A DNA stretch of 64,000 nucleotides. Origin: Styela clava (taxonomy: Eukaryota > Chordata > Ascidiacea > Stolidobranchia > Styelidae). The stretch is from positions 7,130,001-7,194,000 of the forward strand of contig NC_135261.1 in the NCBI RefSeq assembly GCF_964204865.1, in the 5' to 3' direction. A model generated the notes under the pieces. The model ran no database searches. It was not told the origin of the DNA and saw nothing but the letters and a program-made list of their open reading frames with translations. Both the position numbers and the translations under genes were made by a program. Of the stretch, positions 39,101 through 52,000 are shown piece after piece; the stretch's first letter is position 1; the number at the start of each line of letters is the position of its first letter.

Positions 39101-41343
39101 TCTTTTTCATTCACAATTTCATATTAATAAGTTTAAATATGTTTATTATCAAATAAAGGATTCGAGATTTAGGACATGGCCGAACTACGAACGGCAATTG
39201 ATTCTGATAATAAACAAATCGGGCTTTTTAATAGCATATTGTAGTTATATATTCAACTCTTACGATAGTCTGTGTAGCCTGTCTGATAAGAGAAACATTC
39301 TGACTTGAATCTAATTAATAAACAAGACTACAACATAAAACCATATTAAAATATTATCATAATGATAATAATGGCTCATAACGCAATAAATGATATATTG
39401 CAATTGCAACAATATAGATTTCATAGCTTTAGGGCCTCTGAAATAATGGGAATAAAATAGATTGAAAACCTGTATCGAATACTCTGATTCCAATCTGAGG
39501 AATTTATATAGATAGAAAAATTTGAAATAGAAAAATGGTTTGAAGAAAAAATTGATCAAAACAAATTACATGATAAATTTGGAAAATAGTGGGTCTTCAT
39601 GTATAAGTGGCATCCTGTCCAGAGCCTTATTCAAAGTGGAAAAGCATGAAAATACTTTGGAAATAGAGTTTCTGCACTGCCATTTATAGGCATATAAAAT
39701 TAAATTATATTTATTACAAATTTTTTTATGAATTTCAGGTTAGTGAAAATTTCATATTTTACATTCTTGAATGGTATTTTTTCAATTTTAAACAGGCATA
39801 TCTTACAGTATTTATTTATAAAAATTAATTTCTGAATTCTGTGGAATATATTCTAATTGATTTCACATCAATATCTGATGGTAAGAGCGAAAGTTGATAT
39901 TTAGGCTAGACCAGGGGAGACGGGGGTAAAGAGGACAACTAAATCATATGGCAAAACACGGCCCCCAGGTCACGTCAGCTATTGTAATAGTTAACCCGTT
40001 ATTTCAGATACATGGACTTGATAGAGGAAGACGTGACAGACCAATAGTTACGTGAACAACGTTATGAGTTATGACGAATCGAACGACACTTAATTATCTG
40101 CCACAGGATTTGTATATGCAAACCAAATCATAGGTGTGATGGCAAGTGTAGATAATTCTAACAGTATTGGATAAATCAATCCGACTGTCAATATTTCAAA
40201 TGCTATTGTTAATTACATTCAACACTGATTTTAGGAACCATTGCTTCTACACTAGGATGGGTTCAGCATATTACACTGCGCCTTAACCATGACACTAGTA
40301 AATTTAGTAATCCAGTAATAGTATGCTGGAGAATATATGTGTATGAAAAAGCTTTCAAGACATAATGAGGCGACAATGACTTGTTGCGTCAGAATGAAAA
40401 AGCAAATTATCGAAAAATTACCCACAATTAATGCATCACCCATTTAGTAATTTGTAGTAAAAATTAACAGTTTTAAGACTAGATACCGTCAATCTGATTC
40501 AGACATAACTAATCATACACCTCTTATTAGACAGAAAGAAGTAAGGATCAAGCATGATCGCATATCAAAAGCAATTTACAACTTGATGACGTCATGCAGT
40601 TTATGACATCAAATATGCATCTGCATAATGCTCATGTTGTATATTACCTGAGTAATGTAGGTTCCTAAGACGTCGTTTAAAACATAACTCAATATAATTT
40701 GCTGTGAAAATAGAATTAAGGCTTTTAATTGAACTACTAACTTGTTACAATTAGAATTGACAGAAATACAACTGACATTAAGCGGCTGAAAAATGTTGTA
40801 GAACAAGCTTTTAATAACTATCAAACAGAGAAATTCATTACAACTAAAAAAATCATTCTTCATGTTAAAATTGTTAACAAAATCTCTCTCAAACTTCAAA
40901 CAACGCATCAAACAAGTAGCGACAGGAAAAGGGATCTATTAGGTTTTGGAAGCACCTGAATATTTTTAAATTCAGTGTAGCTTTAAAATATTCATTACAA
41001 TTTTTATGAAATATGGCCTAAGACTGTACCCAAAACCTGTGACACTAACATAGTAACAAAGTCGTAACAACTAGAAAATCACCCTTTTCAAATGAGAAAT
41101 AACTCATGTTATGGGAAAACGATAAATTGCAATTGAGGCTTTGCAAAATTCTCTTAAAAACAATTGTTTGGAAGTTGTTTCTCCAAAACAAAGAAAAAAA
41201 TTTCTCACTAAGTGTACCTAATTTCTAACAAAAGAAGTGGTTTCATACCCTTGTCTGAGAAGTCTTTTCTTTGTCTTCCTAGCAGGTGAATGTACATTAA
41301 CCAATTCTCCTATTTCTTCCTCATTTTCTTTGTCTTCAAGATC
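21195..41343 (-). CDS. SSH: Slingshot protein phosphatase (start exon not found)
   Basis: Slingshot dephosphorylates and so reactivates cofilin, promoting actin turnover. Fourteen exons join in consistent phase (introns GT-AG): 41343-41249, 36624-36515, 34603-34539, 31903-31713, 30727-30662, 30037-29852, 28993-28876, 28261-28110, 26806-26612, 26327-26175, 25790-25617, 25098-24802, 23588-22730 and 22142-21195 (stop). The joined frame is 1202 residues. Numbering from the first listed exon: SSH-N region about 32-240 (STNGRQDTEES at 100-110), DEK_C-like segment about 240-298, dual-specificity phosphatase domain about 300-445 with the HCX5R signature HCRMGISR at 386-393 split by an intron, then FMRQLQEYEGIL and a long Ser-rich tail ending NNLYKTM, like vertebrate SSH1 (NPFYNTM). 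The acidic exon 41249-41343 fits by phase and position but is the least certain. The ATG exon must lie upstream, probably between 41344 and 46080. Confidence 0.93.
22315..22618. mobile_element. Non-autonomous hAT element, family G, in the last Slingshot intron
   Basis: The ends CAGTGATTCTCGAAC and TTTGAGAACCAATG are inverted. An exact 8-bp duplication ATTTATTA flanks the element at 22307-22314 and 22619-22626. It is 304 bp with no coding capacity and lies in the intron between the last two Slingshot exons. Confidence 0.93.
23912..24464. mobile_element. MITE with about 25-bp terminal inverted repeats
   Basis: The left end ATACCGTATTTGCTCGTTTT and the right end AAAACGAGCATATACGGTAT are inverted with one mismatch. 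It lies in a Slingshot intron. Inside, at about 24120-24210, is one end of another hAT-like sequence (cccagtttgagaaccatgg), so there may be an old nested fragment. No target duplication longer than two bases is clear; superfamily unassigned. Confidence 0.8.
25220..25610 (+). repeat. R repeat copy in a Slingshot intron, split by a U repeat
   Basis: The core 'ccactgaaaattccaaagca' and 'aacaagaagaaaaatacc' lie at 25257-25340, and the tail 'ccataggtacacttcgtgcc' at 25586-25605. Between them (25355-25573) a U repeat is inserted. The tail ends about five bases before the splice donor of the exon 25790-25617, in antisense orientation to the gene. Confidence 0.7.
25355..25573 (+). repeat. Repeat family U, copy 2
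   Basis: Same block order as the copy at 16996-17183, here nested within an R repeat: 'ggcgctccag', 'ttttgttcgcctactttaca', 'gggggatattcacttggcta' and 'taaccctaacctggtacaca'. Confidence 0.8.
27812..28018 (-). repeat. Repeat family U, copy 3
   Basis: Reverse complement of the other U copies: 'gtatgtgtaccaggttaggg', 'ctattacgagttcgggtaca' and 'cacactcctggagcgcc'. It lies in the Slingshot intron between exons 28261-28110 and 26806-26612. Confidence 0.8.
28318..28460 (-). mobile_element. tRNA-SINE fragment
   Basis: Reverse-strand SINE body: 'catatggcgagccacgatct', 'ccggtaaccagtccatatcg' and 'gatgtatgggcttgactg'. Intronic in the Slingshot gene. Confidence 0.7.
30479..30645 (+). repeat. R repeat copy in a Slingshot intron
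   Basis: Head 'aacaagagagcaatactcaa' and tail 'acaacaacaacaataatt' then 'ttgacttcgttctcaatggg'. The tail ends about 16 bases before the splice donor of the exon 30727-30662. The element is antisense to the gene. Confidence 0.65.
30995..31309. mobile_element. hAT-like element, family H
   Basis: The left end CAATGGTTTTCAACGAGGGT and the right end GGTTGAAAGCCACTA are roughly inverted. No target duplication is visible, suggesting an old copy. A fragment with the same left part (cagtggtttcagcctggttt, then ttccgccaagggtt) starts at about 46292. Confidence 0.6.
31904..34538 (-). other. Large Slingshot intron
   Basis: AT-rich sequence without recognisable exons. A short 'cggttaaccggctaaccgtt' stretch at about 31948 resembles the interior end of the TAGGRCTGGGAAT element family. 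An R repeat copy lies at 34209-34450. Confidence 0.5.
34209..34450 (+). repeat. R repeat copy, diverged
   Basis: Head 'acaagggagcaatgctcaaa' is clear. The body is diverged and the tail near 34440 lies about 90 bases from the splice donor of the exon 34603-34539. Antisense to the Slingshot gene. Confidence 0.55.
36625..41248 (-). other. Largest internal Slingshot intron
   Basis: About 4.6 kb of AT-rich sequence between the exon 41343-41249 and the exon 36624-36515. A stretch at about 37205-37365 matches 57420-57600 (shared 'agagtcttgctgca' and 'ggactaactac'). No other feature is supported. Confidence 0.5.
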
Positions 41344-42044
41344 CTATATAAGATACAAATGAAGTGTTATTTCGTCTTATAAAATCACTAGATATTCCTT
41401 ATTGGAAAAGTTAATACTGGTAAAATTAACTATTTATTTTAGGAGACAATTAGGTTTATGTGCAACTCAAAAAAAATCATCATTTGGATAAAATCTGTTT
41501 GAATTTTGTGAGTACTTTCGCATATATTCATGTAATATCACAATCTTAGAAACCAAATAGAGAAACTTCTACCGTAATATGTTTTCTCAATGAAATTTTA
41601 TACCAAACAAAAATGTGATGTGAAAATACAACCAAATTGATATTTTTTTTCAAATATAAGTCTTGTGCGAACACAATACCAGATTATGCATGTGCATTCA
41701 TCATATGTCAGACCAGAAGCCCATTGATTTTGGATGAATTATGTCGAATAATTAGCGAGTTATTAATTAATTACTGATGGGACACAAGGTGTCACTATGG
41801 AGTAAGAGCGCTGTTTTGGGGGATACCCTAACTTTCGATCGATGAGTCTTTGGTCTCTGACCGATATTCTCGTTCAAGCAGTTACAGTGTTCATTCCACA
41901 TTTCATTTTTGTTAGGCGTTATTTAAGCAGTTTCGGCATTTACTAGGCCGGGTTTTCCCAAATTTTCCATCTTGTATAATTGTCTTGTGTATTGTAATTA
42001 TTTTGTGCAATTCATAATAAATTCTTATTTTAAATCAGTTTTGT

Positions 42045-42184
42045 TAGTCCATGCTTCCGAAAACAAACAATATACCTAATCCCATACCCGACTTGGAATG
42101 GTAACCGGACGAGAGGCCGTGGTTCGCCATATGGATAAGCCGTCTTATCGGCTTTTCTCTCCCCCGGGATAAATATGTAAATCC
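42045..42184 (+). mobile_element. tRNA-SINE fragment (3' body)
   Basis: 'gtccatgcttccgaaaac', 'taatcccatacccgacttgg', 'ggtaaccggacgagaggccg' and 'cccccgggataaatatg' match the 3' half of the copy at 12372-12704. Confidence 0.85.
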
Positions 42185-44417
42185 TATTGTAAAACAATTG
42201 CTGAATTGGCAAATTTGTCCCGAAATGAATGTTAACAATCATGAATTTATAATTAAACAAAATCCTGTTTTCTATTGGAAGATTTCGATGAATCAAAACA
42301 TTGCTAAAGAAACACTGAAATACTATGTTCAAAAATTGACTTTCCAATCCATCGTAACTACAAAATCAAACAAAAAATAACAAGACTTAAAACAAAGCGT
42401 GTACAGGAGTAAGAAATTTAAAATACAAATGTTATAGATAAATTATGAATTAGTGATAAGTTTTATTACCATTCAATACTACAGTACTAGCTTGTACATA
42501 ACGCTATAAACTTGTATATCAGTATACAATTTCAAATTAGTAGCAAACCTGCAGAGAGGATTCTGAATTCGGAACTGACGGGGGTAAAGATACTAACGCC
42601 ATCATACAATATGTATCAGCATAACTGAATGAAAAAATCCATGAATTCCATCTGAAAAAGGTTTGTAATACTATTCAGTTAGTTTACCACAGTCCAGCAG
42701 TCAGACAGTCCATCAGTTATAACCTAATACTGTAATATCTGTATATACGGTACCGGTACCGGTAGCCTAATACCGTTACTTCGATAGTGGCAAAGCTGGT
42801 GGCTACATTTCATTCATCCTCAAAATGGTCCTAAATTATCCAGATTCCTGAATTGCGAGAGACAATCAGAAAATGGTATACCTGTATACAGTAACCACTC
42901 TTTAACAATCTTTTACTGTTTTAAGGGTCACTAACAACTAACCAGCAAACACTGAAACAGGTAAGGGCATACAAATTTCATTTTTTATCCTGGTAGTCTA
43001 TTTCAGATTTATGTTCTTTGTTCAGTCAAAAACCCGACATTCACACTGCATTTCAGCACCGTTTCCGCACCTAACGTCCAGACGTCAGAATGCACAGTGC
43101 GGTACCGAAATCTACAGCATTCATTAGTAAAATCGGTGAATAAACCATAGCCATTATATACTGGCTCTGAATAAACTACGCAACCACCCTTGCCGTTCTC
43201 TTTGCCCCATCCAGCCACCACAGACCAGGTTGCTGTATACCGGTATTCTGCATAGTGTACCGTACCCTGTTCTGTGGGTGAGCGAACACGTACTACTTCT
43301 TTTATCAATACCTTTCCATCTAAAATCTGTACGTTTCAAACCTTACTCTAGGTTTTGTTCGCTTTCCCGATTCTATAATCAGTTACTTTTACTTTTGTTT
43401 TTATCTATTTTTTTATCGTCTATTGCTGATTATGGAGTCGAAATAAACTTATACTTATACTTATACTTATGGTCAAACACCGTTTGTTCTCGTTGTAGGC
43501 TAATTTTTTTGCCCACCAATATTCTTTTTTTTTTTTTTTGCCAAATTTAAATCCATTGCCAATTCGGATTTATGATATTGATAGTTTTGGTTTATCCAAA
43601 TATATTATTTAAATTTAGTTGCATGAATCCCAATTTTCCAGGTAATTTAGGTGATATTATAGAGCATATAAGTATACAATACATAGATAAATAAAATACT
43701 CGCACTCACTCACCCAATTAGTCTATATTAGGAGTGATCTTCGCCCGTGAATATTTCCTTGTGTTCGTTCGTGCTTAATGACTTTATTCTCTCTTTTCTA
43801 TAAGATTGTCATGAGTTTTTGTCATTTTGTCAATTTCGCAAGTGCAGTTTTAAGCACTTCGTATGTCATTTTTTACTGGTCGGAAAAAATAAACTCGACT
43901 ATGATACATACAGCAATTATATAAACCTGTCTCTAGGTTTTGCCTATTTTTCGATCTTTCCGTCGCCCTTGTCTGTGTTTTTATTTTTTGTTCGTGTTCT
44001 GTGTTGTAAACAAAATATCGAAATAAAATTGTATTGTTGTTGTTGAATCTTACTAGTAAATATGGGGGGAGCTGACTCTCTTCCTTGACCATATATGGTC
44101 GTATTTACTGTCGTTTCCCCAGTCTATTACGAATAACTTATTGCTTTTGTATACTATATTTTTCATTGTTGTAATGCCTTTATTCTGGTTGACAAAACAA
44201 TAAATCTCTCTCTCTCCGTAATGCAGTTACGGAATACTTTTGATATCATGAATTGATTGCGGAACACCTGATGAAAATTTCAGATTTTTCGAAAATGAAA
44301 GATGCGATGAACCAATAATTGTATTGATTCCTGCTTGGACCAATTTTGGCACAATAAGGGAAATAGCGAGGAGACCAATAGCTTGTGACTCAAGTTGGGA
44401 AAAGACCTAATAAATTC
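42185..44417. other. Region upstream of the Slingshot exons
   Basis: Expected to hold the missing Slingshot promoter and first exon (minus strand), but I could not identify one. A relatively GC-rich patch lies at 43020-43320 and contains a 99-codon minus-strand frame without a recognisable domain. A short (CTTATA)n run is at about 43447-43469. Confidence 0.35.
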
Positions 44418-44645
44418 AATTTGGCGTGGCGCATTGCCCTGATCGTTCGAAACACGCTCGCCACCACACCTCTGATAACCCTGCGTGGTTTCGAATTCTG
44501 TGGGAAATAACTATTTGCGAGCGGATTGCCTCGAGTGTCTAATGATTAGACTCTAGTCCCATATTTTTGAAATGGCCTGGTAACCGGACGAGAAGCCGTG
44601 GTAACCTACGCCATATGATTAAGCCTTCTTACCGGCTCCTCAGTT
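44418..44645 (+). mobile_element. tRNA-SINE copy with internal deletion
   Basis: A diverged tRNA-like head ('ggcgtggcgcattgccc' and 'tggtttcgaattctg') is joined to the 3' body ('ggcctggtaaccggacgaga', then 'catatgattaagccttctta'). Confidence 0.75.
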
Positions 44646-44926
44646 TATGCCTATGATATCATCTAGTTATCTAGTAATAGTAATGGCATGCAATATCTGA
44701 CCAAGATTCGATGAGAACAGGTCTTCTATTTTGACAGGAATCATGAAAGGGCAAAAACACAGTAAGTTCTTTATCACGAGTTCTCAGGTTCTCAGTTTCT
44801 GAAGTTCCTATAAGAAAAGTTCTTATTCTCACATATATATCCATCATGTTTAGAGTGTTTGATATAACGTGCGGTATGAAATCGTCGTTGTTATTTGGCC
44901 ACCGCCGCACTATGATAGGAGTCACA

Positions 44927-45225
44927 TAATTATTCCGGGGAGAGGAAAACCGATAAGATGGCTTAATCATATGACCAACCAAGGCCTCTCGTCCGGCTAC
45001 CAGTCCACGTCGAGTATGGAATTAGTTAGCCAGTTACTTGTTCAACGATGCATGGACTTGATGGTGGGGGAAGCCGTAACCAACCAGCGGCAACTTGAAC
45101 CACCCCGCGGCGGCGAGGAGTCCAGTAATTCTCTCGCACATAATATTCCTCACGAAATTCGAACATGCGCAGGGTAATCAGAGGGGCGATCGCGAGCGTA
45201 TTCAACTAGTCACTGGGTGGTGGGT
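44927..45225 (-). mobile_element. tRNA-SINE, near full length
   Basis: Reverse-strand copy containing both the body ('ccggggagaggaaaaccgat', 'ctcgtccggctaccagtcca', 'gatgcatggacttgatggtg') and most of the head ('ggcggcgaggagtcc', 'cacgaaattcgaacatgcgc'). Confidence 0.85.
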
Positions 45226-46080
45226 GGTCATCAATGTGAATTTTGTTAATCAATCTAAAAAAATCTGACAAATGTATGTCTACAAGAAATACAATGAAGC
45301 CAAGGTAGGATTTTAAAAACCAGTTATTTCATCCAATTTTTCACGTCTCTATATGGACAGATCTCGAGACTATGTAATTGGAGCACAGTCGATGCGCTAG
45401 ACTAGACTAAACCAGCGTGCATGGCCAACTATAAATATTATTCTATTAATTTCATATGTATATATATCGGTGTATAAGGTATTTGAGAAGATATCAAATC
45501 ATATCTGATTGACATCAAAAGACTATACATATATATATATTATATATAATTTTAATTAGTTTACAACACTGTATATGAGTACACAATTGCAAAACTAATA
45601 ACGCAAGTAGCTATGACAACTAGTTTATTTACAAGAAGATTCATTTGAATAGCATATTCTGTATATAATGATTGTTTCTTTCAGCCTAGACTTCCTTGAT
45701 TATTTCCGTAACATTGGCTAATCAGTTATAGCCGAAAGGTAACGTAAGATAAGTATAAATCAGGTGGTTTCAATGTCCATGTTGTTTTTGGGAAAGTAGT
45801 AGTTTAGTTTCACAAATCAAAAATTAGTTCTTAAGACCTGCGGTAAACCAGACTCAATTTAATAACAATCACAGTACTTTTAAACGGCAGTTGAGTTAAA
45901 TATTTCAAGTCAATATGAAGGTTATGAAATAAGTTAGCCAGTTTATAAGCGTCAGCTTTTAAAACACTCTCAAATGGGCATAAAAAGTATTGCAATGGAA
46001 AAGTGCAGTAAGAATTTTCCTGAGATTAAGGATCCGGGAAACATCCATAAGGTCACCAGTAAAAAGCATATTTGTTCATA

Positions 46081-49000
46081 TTATATGTCATAAATACTAT
46101 ATACACTAAGACTATTGCGTGATTCCGGTGGAGAATACGGAGGCTCGTCATAATTTGAAGGTGAGTTTGGTGAACAATCTACCGTTACAATAACTGGAGT
46201 GATTCTGTTTTTCTAAAAACAAAAGAGAATCTCAAATGAGAGGAATCAAATACAGTCAGCAGATTTCGATAGCATAGTTGGGTTAGACCAGTGGTTTCAG
46301 CCTGGTTTCCGTGGCAGCCAGGAATTCCGCCAAGGGTTCAAAACTTTTAATTTAAATACTTATCCGGCTTGCCACTATTCTTTTAGATTTGATATTACGA
46401 CCTTTCTCTAGCGTCTTCTGTTTATGAATGTATTTATGATTGATACGTAGAGTAAGAGTTGCGCATTCACAATGCTATTAAAAACTATTACCGCAAAACG
46501 TGCATTGTTTAATTAAACAGATTTTCCTATATTAGTTCGCTCATGTATGTATGCAAACGGATACACCGAATGCCAGTTAGCTATTTATTTAAAATTGTTT
46601 TTTGCATGATTCACATGTTTGGCAGATAAAATAGCACGCCGTCGACAGCCTTATCAGTACTACCTACCCGTTCCAGAGAGTACCCAGAGGCGGATGAGGA
46701 AGATGATTCTTCGTCATCGTCAGAATCGCAATGATTTGAGCACAACTGAGCAAAAAATTGTACAAATTCGCCAACAGTAACGACGCTGATCCCAAGCCAA
46801 AGACCTAGTAACCCACCGATGTCACCTGTGTTACATCAAAGAATATAGGTTTGTGCGTGATTCGCGTGAGAATATATTATATATATATATATCGTATTTT
46901 ACGGACCACATTGCGCACTGGGGACTAATTAATTAGATTTGGGTTTAGGGCGCAACCTGTACTGGTATTGGTTCTGAGTGTAAGCAATAAAGCATAAGCC
47001 ATACCTGACTCATACATTAGGCGCGACGACTTATAAGTTATAAGACGCACAATCGATTTTTGGGAAAGAAAAAAAATGCTATTATAGCGACCACGTTATA
47101 CAAATTTAATCAGCTCTAGTCAAACTAAAAATTTTAAAATGGCCAAACGTTGGGTGCTCATGGCTGTCTAGCTACATCGAATTTTGTTAATATTTAGTGA
47201 GTAGTAAGTTTTTGACGGTTTCAGGAACATTTTACTTGACAACTGGTGTCCAAATGAGTTGATTATTGCCATATTGTTAGCTTTGTGGTAATTTGATGTC
47301 AGCGTAAAACATTTGTTAATTACATCTTTGACTCTTTGTCTATAACCGATGACAATTGCGTTCGAATTCGGGAACAAAAGCGAAAAAGCATTATTACGCA
47401 ACCATGTACCAGGAGGCTACGTTGGCAGAAAAATATCAAAACAAATATCAGAATAACCTGCGGAGAAGCGAATAAACTGCGCGGTCCGTTGGTTGGGCAC
47501 TTTGAATCTAGATCAGTGGTGGTTTTTTGCGACCCCAATTTTCATAAAGTCAAAGCCTACAGATGCTCGCGACCCCACAACTAGAAACTTTGAGTAACTT
47601 TGACGATGAACATTGTCCCAAAAATGTTTGAACGATTCTGACAATGCGCCCGAAAACGGAGAAACCTTGGAAGATTTCGTAACACATGGCATCGTGTGAA
47701 AACCACGGTGTAAAAATCTATTACATCACAATTATAACGTTTTTTTGGCGAAACATAGACAGACTTGATACAATGAAAAGCTTATTGAGGTTATTCAAAC
47801 AATGTGTTATTATTTTTAGTTCAACGTTAACATATTACAGATTGGTCCATTATTAATTCGAAAATATAGCAGAGCATGAAAGTAAAATAAAAAAACGTGT
47901 AATATTTTAAATGTTTTTCATTATAACAGAACTTGTTGTGGTTTTTGTGTTTGACTGCTCGGAAATTATGTATGAAACGTCTAAACACGTAATATTGCAA
48001 TACAAAAAAGTTCGCATTTATGTGGAGGCGATGTGGTGTGGACAAAAGACGTAGCCTACTTGTAAAATTTTTCAGACACATGCGCCAATTAACAAAGCGT
48101 TTTTGCAACTGATCGAAACCTAAAGTGTAATTACTCGGCCAAGACACCGCCTGGCAATCAATACCATACTTGCCAAACACCTAATTAAGGGCATATTTCT
48201 AAATGCTTTCTTTGCTTTGTATATTCAACAACCGAGCGGCTGCACTAGCACAAAATAACAAACCGACAAAATTTCTCGCAGCCTGGAAAAAATCGGATTC
48301 GGTTACCAGCGGATCGACTACTGGGATGCAACATGATCAAAAAAATTATAAAAAGAAAATATTATTGGCGCCGACCCGCTGGAGAGGTTAACCACATGAA
48401 AGTTGTATTGAACAATTTTGGCGCCGCCTGGACAATAAATGGTCGAATTATTACTGAAAAATCCGAAATTACATATTTTTACGGTACCTGCACACCAAAT
48501 ATAAACTTCACTTTCCGAATCCTAGTCACTTGTGTGCGCATGATTGACAGAAAGTAAGCGACCCCGAAAAACCTTCACGCGACCTCATCGTGGGTCGCGA
48601 CCCACCACTGATCTAGATTTTATTAAATTGTCAAATATTGTTAAGTTGTTCATTAATCACATTCATGACGTCATATCAACACTATGACCAGTATTACCTG
48701 CTAAACTGATTTCAGTGACTTTCTTCGACTGGGATATTTTTGTGAATGATAGACTTTCGAAATAAACGTCCAGCATGAGGTGGTTTTCCCTGTATTGGCT
48801 CAACTTTAGTCGATATGGATCTAATTCCGTTAAATTCAACTTTTGTCCTATCAACAAAGTTTTAACGTCTGGAATAAAACTTTGACATTTTCAAAAATCA
48901 ATCTTCTACACTATTTCGGTATCAAGAAGCGTACCATAAAGACACCTTCAATTTGATGAACATTGCAATAAAGTGCAATAGATTAAAATTTCAGATCTAT

Positions 49001-52000
49001 ATATATATATAAAAATACCGAAGAAAAGTTAATTCGACACAAAATGGTTCTATGGATCGTTTTGTCAAAAAGTTGCTTTTCTATTCAAATACTGGCCAAT
49101 GGCTTTGAAAATTTCAGTGGGTCAAGTTTGTTTGTTGTAACCAGAAGGCTATGAACCTTTCCCCGAGCATCGACTTCCTTGTTTACTTAGTGACATTGGC
49201 CAATCAGCAAGATGCAAAACGTGACGTAACAATGTCCCCTTTTCGCATCCGCTCAGACACTTTTCTCACTCAGACAGATTTTCAAGCGTGGTTGTAAACA
49301 TTACCATACGTTTTTGCGTTTTTGAACTCTATTCGTTAGTTTTCAGTTGTGTTTCGGAAACTTAAATATAAATCAGATAATTCAATGATCACTCTGTCTT
49401 CCTAGGAGTTTTAATTTAATTGCAGTAATAAAAATTAGTGTAGAAATAGCTGTGATAGATTAGCCTGAAATTCTTTACCGGTAGTTTTAAAAAAGAGATT
49501 GTTGTATGCGATGAATCATAATGGTGGTTTGAAACACATACCCCATTTTACAGGCGCCAACTCGGAAAAGCACTCTTAAAATAGCCCCGAAAATTTTGCA
49601 ATGGTAAAGTATAGGAAAAATTTTTCGGGGGTCAAAGGTCGGGGAAAGGTCCATTGCTTTTATCTCTATCAAAAATATTCGTGTGCTCCACGGGATTCGT
49701 TTATCACTTCGAAGTTGCGTGCTGTGGTTCCGTGATCACATCAGTAATCTGATTGTCAGACTACCGGTACTGTAAAAAATTTGATACTTCTTCGTTTTGT
49801 CTTTCGTGTCCATATATTTGAGCATTGCGCCCTAATCAAGTGTCAACGTGATATCCAGAAAGATAGTTTGCATTCCAACATTTCTCAATACACAGATATC
49901 AATGGCAACACAGAAGAAAATATAAGGAACTAGCGACGTCTTTATGTCCACAATATATAAGTCATTTACCTATATTCTTGAAGTCAGTAATCTCCTTTTT
50001 ATTCTCAGATTCATGAAGCTCTTTCGACAATTTTTCACCGACTTCAATCCCAGGAAATGTTGCGTAAGATAATCTATGCTCATAACGTACAGAATTACAT
50101 GCTTGGTCGCAACTACAATTTGCTGGGGTCAATGTCAAAGAAAGCGCTAAAAATAATAAAAAATCTCATATATATATATATAGAGGTACGCATTCAACAT
50201 GAATATTTTGTAAAGTTAGCGTACTTTGGTTGAAATATGCTTGCCACAAGATCCACTGACTAGTTTGTATATATACCGATTCTAAGGAACTAATTGCGTT
50301 ATAGAAGCGTTTTCTACCACGATGGAAGTTCAATTTCTCTATTTTTCCATTCGTACTAAAGTTCCACTAATTCTAACTTTTAAATAAGCGGACAGAAATA
50401 TGTACCTTCAGCAGGGCCGCCACAATCAAGGATTCTCCCAACGCTGCACTCAGGTGCTCTTTCTTGTATCGGAGACCAATAAGGTTTACATCCGCACTTT
50501 TTCACAATATATTGAACTCTATAACAATAATGGTTTTACTCGATTGGTTATGTAATCGTTTACGCATACATTCATGAAATCATCCATATTAGCAGTTTTT
50601 ATAGACCAATTCCATAGACAGAAGCAACTTTATGAAAATAGTAGAATATTGTTTGGCGTTATTGCAATGCCTGCAAAATAGCCTGATGTGTATTTTTCTG
50701 AAAAAAATTGATAGAGCAAATATACACAATTTGCCCAATATACAATATAGTCACATTTCTAAATGTTTACTTCAGGATGTCTTCAGTCAAGTGGAATTCA
50801 CTAGCTCACAGCTGTTTTCCTTATTGTACATTTACTACTTCAATCGTCACGTCAACCGGTATTTACCAAGGCGCAATTTTATAATAGCATTGAATTTTTA
50901 GTGTTTAGTCCAAAAACAAGTGGGATGTCACAGCTCTAGTTTGAGTAGGCTGACAACGATATCACGACAACATCAACGTGTAAATATTTACAAGTATAAA
51001 CGAGGAAATGAACGAATAATAAAACTAAAAATAAAACGTGAGACATAGTGAAACCTATTGTACGATAAAAAGATTTGACTGACCTGCACTCCGTCATGCA
51101 CTGAGAAAACGTATATTCTTTTCTGTATAGCATTTTCATCGGCGTTGGATTGCAGATTCCCCATGGTTTGTACATTAATTTTCTCTGTTGAATTGAAACG
51201 TGAATGAAACAGGAGATAACAAATACCTACACTACAATTTGTTTTAAAATTTACATTGTCACGTATATCTTATATATATATATAATTTTGAATCCTTTTT
51301 GGTGAAATTGAAACATTTCATAACACAAGGTACATGTTGCAATTACGTATTCTCGTTTCAAATAGTACAGTTTACTAAAATGCCGCTTCGTGTGTTTGAG
51401 TCAAAATCACTTGTTCTTAAAATTAAGAATTTTTATATAAAGTTTCCGCTATGTGAAAAAAACGAACTATATATAACTGTAATTACAGAGTAATTATCTG
51501 TATCAGGGGTTTTCAAAGTGGGGGTCCCGACCCCCGGTGGGTCGCGAAAGCGCTCAGGGCTGTAAAAATAAAATATCGATAAAATTTGAAAGAATTGGAA
51601 ACAGTACTGAGACCCACCAAGACCAAAATAGAGTCAAGACTCGATTTGTTGTGCAAATTATGCAAGCACATCGGCCTCATTAATGTTCATGAGCGTCGCG
51701 AAATAATTGGCCAGGCCAAGTTGGTCGTGATGAAAATAGTTTAAGGAACACTACTCTAAACTACAACGCTCTTGAGACACTTTTAGTCGTGGAGCAGGGA
51801 TGCATTTTGTATTGCAAAAGATTCAATTTTAGCAAATATTGCCTTGGTTTTTTTTGTTCGATTTGTCTACATGCGGAATTGGTACGTAAAAAAAGATATT
51901 TCACTTATTTTTTAAAATATTTTACTGATAGATATAGTAAATTTTGATATAAAGTAATTGGATGAATATAAATAATCACGGCTATACTGGCAAAGTATAT

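Noticed and set aside
39905..42600. 'gacgggggtaaag' at about 39919 and 42579 as ends of one element
   Set aside because: Both are in the same orientation and no inverted ends or target duplication could be found.
43009..43308. 99-codon minus-strand frame in a GC-richer patch
   Set aside because: No recognisable domain, no splice sites in the right phase, and no similarity to Slingshot N-termini I know.
43317..43319. Minus-strand ATG followed by a possible donor (ATGGAAAG then gtattg) as Slingshot exon 1
   Set aside because: It would end in phase 2, whereas the exon 41343-41249 needs a phase-0 partner.
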